NCBI RefSeq assembly: GCF_002150505.1
Contig: NZ_MSSV01000018.1
Span: forward strand, 1 to 64,000
Direction: 5' to 3'
Source of the DNA: Algoriphagus ratkowskyi
GTDB taxonomy: Bacteria; Bacteroidota; Bacteroidia; Cytophagales; Cyclobacteriaceae
Length of the DNA stretch: 64,000 nucleotides
Positions 59,303 through 64,000 of the stretch are shown piece by piece; positions within the stretch are counted from its first letter, which is position 1; each line of letters opens with the position of its first letter. Made by a program: the position numbers and the translations under genes. A model generated the notes under the pieces. It was not told where the DNA came from. It ran no database searches and was given only the letters and a program-made list of their open reading frames with translations.

Positions 59303-59932
59303 TTAGGACTTGAAATTCTTTTTCGCAAGATCTTTCCTCACTCTACTTAGTGATTCTGGTGTGATACCCAGATAAGATGCAATCATCCAAAGTGGAACTC
59401 GCAAGAGTATGTCAGGGTATTTCTGGATGAAAGTTAGGTAGCGTTCTTCCGCTGTCGCACCTAGCAGTTGGTTGATTCGCTTCTGAAGCTGACGAATATG
59501 GCTATGAAGTGCAAGTTCATTTTCTTTCTGGAATTTGGAGCTCATCTCTGAGACCATTCCCATAAATTCAGTACTGATGAAAATCACCGTGCTATTTTCT
59601 ATAGCTTCTATAAAGAGGTCCGAAGGGGCATTGAAGTAAATATTACTTCTGTCGGAAATTAGCCAGTCCTCAGGAGCGAATTGAATAATGTGCTCCTTAC
59701 CCGATTCATCCACAGTGAATGCCCGAAGAAGCCCTTTCTCGGTGAAAAATGCATGCTTACAGACATCCCCGGCAGAGAGTAGAAATTCACCCTTTTGGAT
59801 GCTTTCTACTCGTACCTCTTTCAGGATTTTATCAATAGTAGCTTCCGTAAGGTCACTTTTTTCACTTAGATAGAGCTTAAAATTATCTAGCACGACAGGG
59901 AGTTTAGGCTTCAAAATAATCAAAATGATCAA
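59303..59932 (-). CDS. Crp/Fnr family transcriptional regulator
   Basis: 209 residues. An N-terminal cyclic-nucleotide-binding fold (about 28-120) has VRVESIQKGEFLLSAGDVCK and FFTEKGLLRAF; the C-terminus has a helix-turn-helix WMIASYLGITPESLSRVRKD (about 182-201). No iron-sulfur cysteine cluster of the Fnr kind is present, and the phosphate-binding Arg-Ala of Crp is not evident, so the ligand is unknown. The first 15 residues (MIILIILKPKLPVVL) look atypical; a later non-ATG start is possible. It is upstream of and co-directional with the pirin gene. Confidence 0.87.
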   Translation of the reverse strand: MIILIILKPKLPVVLDNFKLYLSEKSDLTEATIDKILKEVRVESIQKGEFLLSAGDVCKHAFFTEKGLLRAFTVDESGKEHIIQFAPEDWLISDRSNIYFNAPSDLFIEAIENSTVIFISTEFMGMVSEMSSKFQKENELALHSHIRQLQKRINQLLGATAEERYLTFIQKYPDILLRVPLWMIASYLGITPESLSRVRKDLAKKNFKS

Positions 59933-60011
59933 TATGCTTATCTGCTATTCTTACAGTTATGTGATAAATGCATCATAAAATTTGGTAAACCTAAGTATTG
60001 AGGTCACATCG

Positions 60012-60046
60012 GTCTCCAGTCTCCAGTCTCCTGTCTCCGGTCTTCC
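60012..60046. repeat. Heptanucleotide tandem repeat (GTCTCCN x5)
   Basis: Five 7-bp units in a row: GTCTCCA, GTCTCCA, GTCTCCT, GTCTCCG, GTCTTCC, ending 8 bp before the end of the flavin oxidoreductase gene. Related GTCTTCCG strings occur at 59183-59190. Confidence 0.85.
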
Positions 60047-60053
60047 AACTAGG

Positions 60054-61076
60054 TTATCCTAAAACCTCAGCAGTGATCTCTAAAGATTTTAATCGCTTCT
60101 CTGTATCATAGATATTCGTAGAGACCATCAACTCATCTACTTCTACCTGCTTGAAGAAGCTCTCAAATTGAGGTTTAAGCGTTTCTTTAGTTCCGATAAA
60201 AGTACAGGCCATCATATTCTGAATTGCAGCAGCTTCTGGATCTGACCAAATGCCATCCATGCTTTTTACAGGTTTTTTCATGGGATAGGATTTTCCTCGA
60301 ATGATCCCCAGCGCAGATTGGTAAAATGAGGTAGCAAGGAAATGCGCTTCTTCGTCCGTATCCGCTGCGATCACATTTACGCAAGAAATAAAGTATGGGG
60401 TAGCTTGTTGCTCTGAAGGCTGGAAATTTTCACGATAATACTGTGAAGCATTAATTAGATAGCCTGGTGCAAAATGGCTGGCAAAAGCGTAAGGCAAGCC
60501 TTTTTGAGAAGCAAGAACAGCACTACTCATACTTGATCCTAGTAAGTAAATGGGTACATCAAGACCTTCCGCCGGAAATGCACGAACTTTGGAATCTAAG
60601 TTCTTTTCGGAGAAATAACGCTGAAGATCATCCAGATCACTTGGGAATTCTTGAACTGACTCTTGTCTGCCACGTCTAAGTGCCGTAGCTGTAGTTTGAT
60701 CTGTGCCTGGAGCTCGTCCAAGTCCTAGATCAATTCGATTTGGATAAAGAGTGGCAAGTGTTCCAAATTGCTCAGCAATGATTAATGGGCTATGATTTGG
60801 AAGCATAATTCCTCCAGATCCTATACGTAAAGTGGAAGTTCCACTTGCCAAATAGCCAATTAAAATTTGAGGGGAAGAGCTGCCGACGTTTGCCATATTA
60901 TGATGTTCGGCAAGCCACATTCTAGTGTAGCCTAGTTTTTCAGCATGTCGGGCAACTTGAAGGCTTCTCTCGTAAGCATCATTGGCATCATAGTGCTCAC
61001 GGATGATCGCAAGATCAAGAAGGGAATAGGGTATGTTATTTTTCAAAACAGATGATTGCTTATAGTTAGTTAGCAA
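60054..61076 (-). CDS. LLM class flavin-dependent oxidoreductase (luciferase-like)
   Basis: 340 residues, TIM-barrel luciferase-like monooxygenase of the MsnO8-type subgroup. Typical segments are [20 protein letters not shown] at the N-terminus, [36 protein letters not shown] (the strand-4 flavin site) and [13 protein letters not shown]. It should use reduced FMN, or F420 in related groups, to oxidise a small organic molecule; the substrate is unknown and no dedicated flavin reductase is adjacent. It is cytoplasmic. It lies downstream of the divergent copper-storage-like gene and is preceded by about 290 bp of non-coding DNA. Confidence 0.9.
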   Translation of the reverse strand: MLTNYKQSSVLKNNIPYSLLDLAIIREHYDANDAYERSLQVARHAEKLGYTRMWLAEHHNMANVGSSSPQILIGYLASGTSTLRIGSGGIMLPNHSPLIIAEQFGTLATLYPNRIDLGLGRAPGTDQTTATALRRGRQESVQEFPSDLDDLQRYFSEKNLDSKVRAFPAEGLDVPIYLLGSSMSSAVLASQKGLPYAFASHFAPGYLINASQYYRENFQPSEQQATPYFISCVNVIAADTDEEAHFLATSFYQSALGIIRGKSYPMKKPVKSMDGIWSDPEAAAIQNMMACTFIGTKETLKPQFESFFKQVEVDELMVSTNIYDTEKRLKSLEITAEVLG

Positions 61077-61367
61077 ATTGAAATTCGAGAAAGAAAGTTT
61101 CGTAATTCGATTTTTCGTAAGTGACTAACTTTTTAGATTCTCACATTGAGGAAATACCACCACGATGTCTTGGTGATTAACCACGATATAAATGTTTAGA
61201 TCACCTTATAAGCTTAAAATACTTATTTGACGCGTGGCAAGTTATTTGATAATTCATATGTAAAAGTGGCTGATTCTATAGAATCAAAAGTTTTGATTAC
61301 TATCAGCCTTCTTTCATTAACAGAAAGATAAATTTTATAGAAATTTTATAAATAAAATATTACACTT

Positions 61368-61694
61368 ATGAGCTCCATAACAATGATCAAAAATGACTGT
61401 ATCGTGGCATGCGAACTTTGTATTGAAGAATGTATTGCGTGTATTGAATCCTGTAATAACAGACCTGAGATGCAAGACTGCATCAAATTCTGTGAAAGAT
61501 GTATCGACGCTTGCAGAGATTGTATAGCAGCATCGGATCTTAGTTCATTGGATAAAGCGATCACTATGCAGCAATGCATGGAATCCTGCTACGACTGTGC
61601 AAATGAATGTGAAAAACATGAGCATGAAAGCTGCCAAAAATGTGCTTCAGCATGTCGTCAATGCATAGAAGAATGTGAAACACTTTTGGCTTAA
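61368..61694 (+). CDS. Cysteine-rich four-helix copper-storage protein (Csp-like, DUF326)
   Basis: 108 residues with 20 cysteines at 11, 15, 18, 22, 25, 29, 38, 42, 45, 49, 52, 70, 74, 77, 81, 89, 92, 96, 99 and 103. The i, i+3/i+4 spacing along helices puts the thiols inside a four-helix bundle, as in Csp proteins that bind many Cu(I) ions. There is no signal peptide, so this is the cytosolic Csp3-like form. Short acidic linkers (EKHEHES) separate helices. It is a single-gene unit with a strong terminator 22 bp downstream. A role in copper buffering is known for the family and inferred here. Confidence 0.9.
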   Translation: MSSITMIKNDCIVACELCIEECIACIESCNNRPEMQDCIKFCERCIDACRDCIAASDLSSLDKAITMQQCMESCYDCANECEKHEHESCQKCASACRQCIEECETLLA

Positions 61695-61716
61695 TTAACT
61701 ATATAGCTTAAAAAAT

Positions 61717-61748
61717 AACGGCTGGTGGAGTATCCATCAGCCGTTTTT
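61717..61748 (+). terminator. Terminator of the Csp-like gene
   Basis: AACGGCTGGTGGA (61717-61729) pairs with TCCATCAGCCGTT (61733-61745) with one G-T pair, followed by a T-run. Confidence 0.92.
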
Positions 61749-61913
61749 TGTTTTAATCATTATTGATATCCGCAATGGCATACGTATTATGCAAAAACCG
61801 ACTTAGATATAGTAATCAACCTATATTTTCGACACTTTGATTATCCGTTCATCCGTCTTTCAGCCACAGAAGCTAAGAAAAAGAGATTATTGACATCATT
61901 GTGGGTAATCATG

Positions 61914-64000
61914 TTAATCATTATAGATTTCCTTGTAATCATCCATATTCGTTCCTTTGTTGAAATGTCGGATATCGAAGGAGAATGAAAGCATAAAGTA
62001 GCGTTGCATTACATTGTTTTGACCATCTTCTACATAGGCATCAGAGATATTTCTATACACACTTCTGTTTTGCCCTAGCAGGTCGTAGACGCTCAGTGAA
62101 ATTTCACCTCTCTGATTTTTAAATACTTTTTTACCAAGGCTCATATTCATCAACACGACATTCGCGTCATATCCTTCAGAAAGGCCTGAGTTCAATTGAT
62201 GGTTTATATCAAATCTGTAAATAAAACCTTCCCAAATAATCCAGCTCAGATTTAGTCTAGAGCGTTGATTAAAGTACTTGTTGTTTAAGCTGGCATTCAG
62301 CGTGTTTTCTACATCATTGAAAGATACCCGTGTAGAAATATTGAAGTCAATCTGGTCGGAGATGTTACTAGTCAAGGAGATTCCAGTGCTTATTCTTTGT
62401 GAATTATTAAAGCTTAATTGATTGTTTACCTGACCTGGCCTTTTGGTGCTGCTGAATCCACCGTTTAAATTAAAGTTTGATTTCAAGAAATCCAGAGGGA
62501 TGCCATAACTCACCCAAGATCTGAAATCTTGATAGCCATCCAAATTGACAGGTCTGAAAAGCTGGGAGCCTTTTTCCAAAATGATTCCTCCAGGTAGTTC
62601 TGTTGCTTCTTCAGCAGTGAATGTGCTGTTAGAAACGGCATCTTTTATGAGATTGTATTGCGCAAAAACAAACCAAGAGCGATCGTTTTCTGGATTATTA
62701 CTTCTAAATCTTAGTCTGAGTCTATTAGAATAGGATTGCTCTAGATTAGGATTGCCTGTTTTTAATTGCAGTGGATTTGAGTTATCTATAGCATTCTGAA
62801 GTTCGCCCACAGAAGGCGCATCTACATCGGTGTCGTAATCGAACTCGAAATTAGTATTGTCGGAAAATTCATAATCTAATCTTACTGTAGGCATGAAGCT
62901 TTTAAATGTACGGTCAATTGTACCTACAGCAGGGAAAAACTGCTCATTTTTAAGCGTGGCATTTTGATATTCCAATTCTGCCTGAAACTTCAATTTCTCT
63001 AGCTGATATTGGTAGCCAAGCTCCACTTCATGTCTTAGGTATTTACTTTCGAAGGAATTACTCAGAGCGGTATCCAACGCTAGGTCTGGATTGGTGATTT
63101 CGTCATTTAGGATATCAAAAGTCAGTTGATCTGAATCGTTAAATCTATTTCCTATCTCGTATTCCAACTCCATTTGGCCATTTTTACCAAGAGGTTCGGT
63201 ATAAGAAATGCCAGTTTCCCAATCTGATCCTGATCTGTCTTTAGTTATATTCTGATTGATTAATTCCGATACTTCAATTGGTTGGTAATAAATGTTTGTT
63301 GCAGTTCGATAGGCATTATCATTGTCGCCATGACTTCCTGTATTCGCACTTAGTGTTAGACTTCTTCCTTGCTTGCTGAATTTATGACTGTAAAAAAGTC
63401 TGTGAAACATGTCATAATCTTTATTGTCTGCAGTCCGAATATTTTCCGTTTGGTTTAGCGGACCTGCATCATTTGTGCTTTGGCCGAAGAATCCGGAGTT
63501 TTCAGTTTCGAAGCTGGCAGAGACTCTGGGACGGTATAAAATTCGGTTATTTTCGTTGATGTTGTATTCTAGTCTCATATCAAAACGATGATCCTGAGAG
63601 GTTCTAGTCTCTCTACTATCTTCCGTGTAGATTTGATCAGAATCTGATCCAGTCACATACTCTCGGATTAGGCTAGATTGATTTGTGTTTTTGCGGTGAT
63701 TGTATTGATAGCTACCACTGATTTTTATTTTTTCTCCCCAATTATCAGAGTAATTTATTCCTAGAATATTGGTAGCGACAATTCCGTTTTGTGGGCGGTT
63801 ATTACTTTGTGTGTTAGCATCACTGGAATAGTCCAAGACGTTTATGTTATTACTAAGTCCTGTGAATGTTATTCTTCGGTCCTCATTAAATGCGTTTATA
63901 CTTGCGCCAGCTAAATAACGATCATCAGTTCCGTAACCTACAGTCGCTTTTCCGAACTGGCCTTTTCTCTTGTCAGGTTTTGTGATAATGTTGATGGTTT
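61914..64000 (-). CDS. TonB-dependent-receptor-like outer-membrane beta-barrel protein, partial
   Basis: The frame runs to the window edge: translation upstream of a TTG at 63836 stays open and reads TINIITKPDKRKGQFGKATV, the plug-to-barrel junction (INIITK) of TonB-dependent receptors. About 695 residues are visible; the signal peptide, any CarboxypepD-like domain and the plug lie beyond 64000. The visible part is a beta barrel with alternating strands and long polar loops, ending MLSFSFDIRHFNKGTN then a short acidic tail. It fits the Bacteroidota 'outer membrane beta-barrel family' rather than a SusC protein, since no SusD follows. The ligand is unknown. There is no long terminator visible downstream. 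Confidence 0.85.
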   Translation of the reverse strand, partial: TINIITKPDKRKGQFGKATVGYGTDDRYLAGASINAFNEDRRITFTGLSNNINVLDYSSDANTQSNNRPQNGIVATNILGINYSDNWGEKIKISGSYQYNHRKNTNQSSLIREYVTGSDSDQIYTEDSRETRTSQDHRFDMRLEYNINENNRILYRPRVSASFETENSGFFGQSTNDAGPLNQTENIRTADNKDYDMFHRLFYSHKFSKQGRSLTLSANTGSHGDNDNAYRTATNIYYQPIEVSELINQNITKDRSGSDWETGISYTEPLGKNGQMELEYEIGNRFNDSDQLTFDILNDEITNPDLALDTALSNSFESKYLRHEVELGYQYQLEKLKFQAELEYQNATLKNEQFFPAVGTIDRTFKSFMPTVRLDYEFSDNTNFEFDYDTDVDAPSVGELQNAIDNSNPLQLKTGNPNLEQSYSNRLRLRFRSNNPENDRSWFVFAQYNLIKDAVSNSTFTAEEATELPGGIILEKGSQLFRPVNLDGYQDFRSWVSYGIPLDFLKSNFNLNGGFSSTKRPGQVNNQLSFNNSQRISTGISLTSNISDQIDFNISTRVSFNDVENTLNASLNNKYFNQRSRLNLSWIIWEGFIYRFDINHQLNSGLSEGYDANVVLMNMSLGKKVFKNQRGEISLSVYDLLGQNRSVYRNISDAYVEDGQNNVMQRYFMLSFSFDIRHFNKGTNMDDYKEIYND

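Noticed and set aside
60012-60046. CRISPR-like array
   Set aside because: Units are only 7 bp, contiguous and without spacers; no cas genes are present.
63834-63836. TTG as the start of the last gene
   Set aside because: The frame stays open to the window edge and the upstream residues (TINIITKP) are conserved receptor sequence, so the gene is only truncated by the window.

Overview
The window reads as chromosomal DNA of a Bacteroidota bacterium, most likely order Cytophagales (a Cyclobacteriaceae or Algoriphagus-like lineage). The lineage call is inference from gene content. Evidence: two proteins end in type IX secretion (T9SS) sorting domains (types A and B), there are SprB-like repeats, a GH95 fucosidase, a Bacteroidota-style ABC-F protein and a large FtsX-type permease. 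Genes lack Shine-Dalgarno leaders but some have TAnnTTTG -7 boxes. No rRNA, tRNA, CRISPR array, intact transposon or prophage was seen.

Layout. 1-3.8 kb: edge of a surface-polysaccharide locus (sugar transferase and membrane nucleotide-sugar dehydratase, divergent). 4-17 kb: housekeeping genes (FAD-dependent oxidoreductase, membrane protein, an ABC-F / sodium symporter / RlmI-type methyltransferase operon, galE), a secreted T9SS type B protein and a secreted carboxylesterase facing a Nudix-type regulator. The 5.6-6.1 kb gap holds REP-like GTAG palindromes. 17.8-23 kb: pentapeptide-repeat protein, unknown secreted protein, a nitrilase-fold protein without its catalytic cysteine, and a GH95 alpha-L-fucosidase.

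23.1-44.8 kb is the most notable region. It is a minus-strand array of a 5,209-residue T9SS-secreted repeat adhesin, three small pilin-like proteins, a DUF4402-type pilin, a PapD-like periplasmic chaperone and a usher-like outer-membrane protein. All four small subunits end in a beta strand with a penultimate tyrosine, and two have glycine exactly 14 residues from the end, the classical chaperone-usher subunit signature. This looks like a Bacteroidota chaperone-usher fimbrial system transcriptionally coupled to a giant T9SS adhesin.

45.5-49.9 kb: a three-gene operon of a P-loop NTPase with a long helical N-terminus, an MscS-like membrane protein and a CPA-type cation/proton antiporter, a possible undescribed ion or turgor module. 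50-58 kb: TlpA-like thioredoxin, methyltransferase, Tex, a DUF4143-type ATPase whose promoter carries a perfect 23-bp inverted repeat, and an FtsX/MacB-type permease. 58-64 kb: pirin, Crp/Fnr regulator, luciferase-like flavin oxidoreductase, a 20-cysteine copper-storage-type protein, and the C-terminal part of a TonB-dependent-receptor-like barrel that runs off the right edge. Several dispersed intergenic repeat families (GTAG palindromes, 'GAGA-loop' hairpins, CCGCAGAG-type repeats, a GTCTCCN tandem) mark the gaps.
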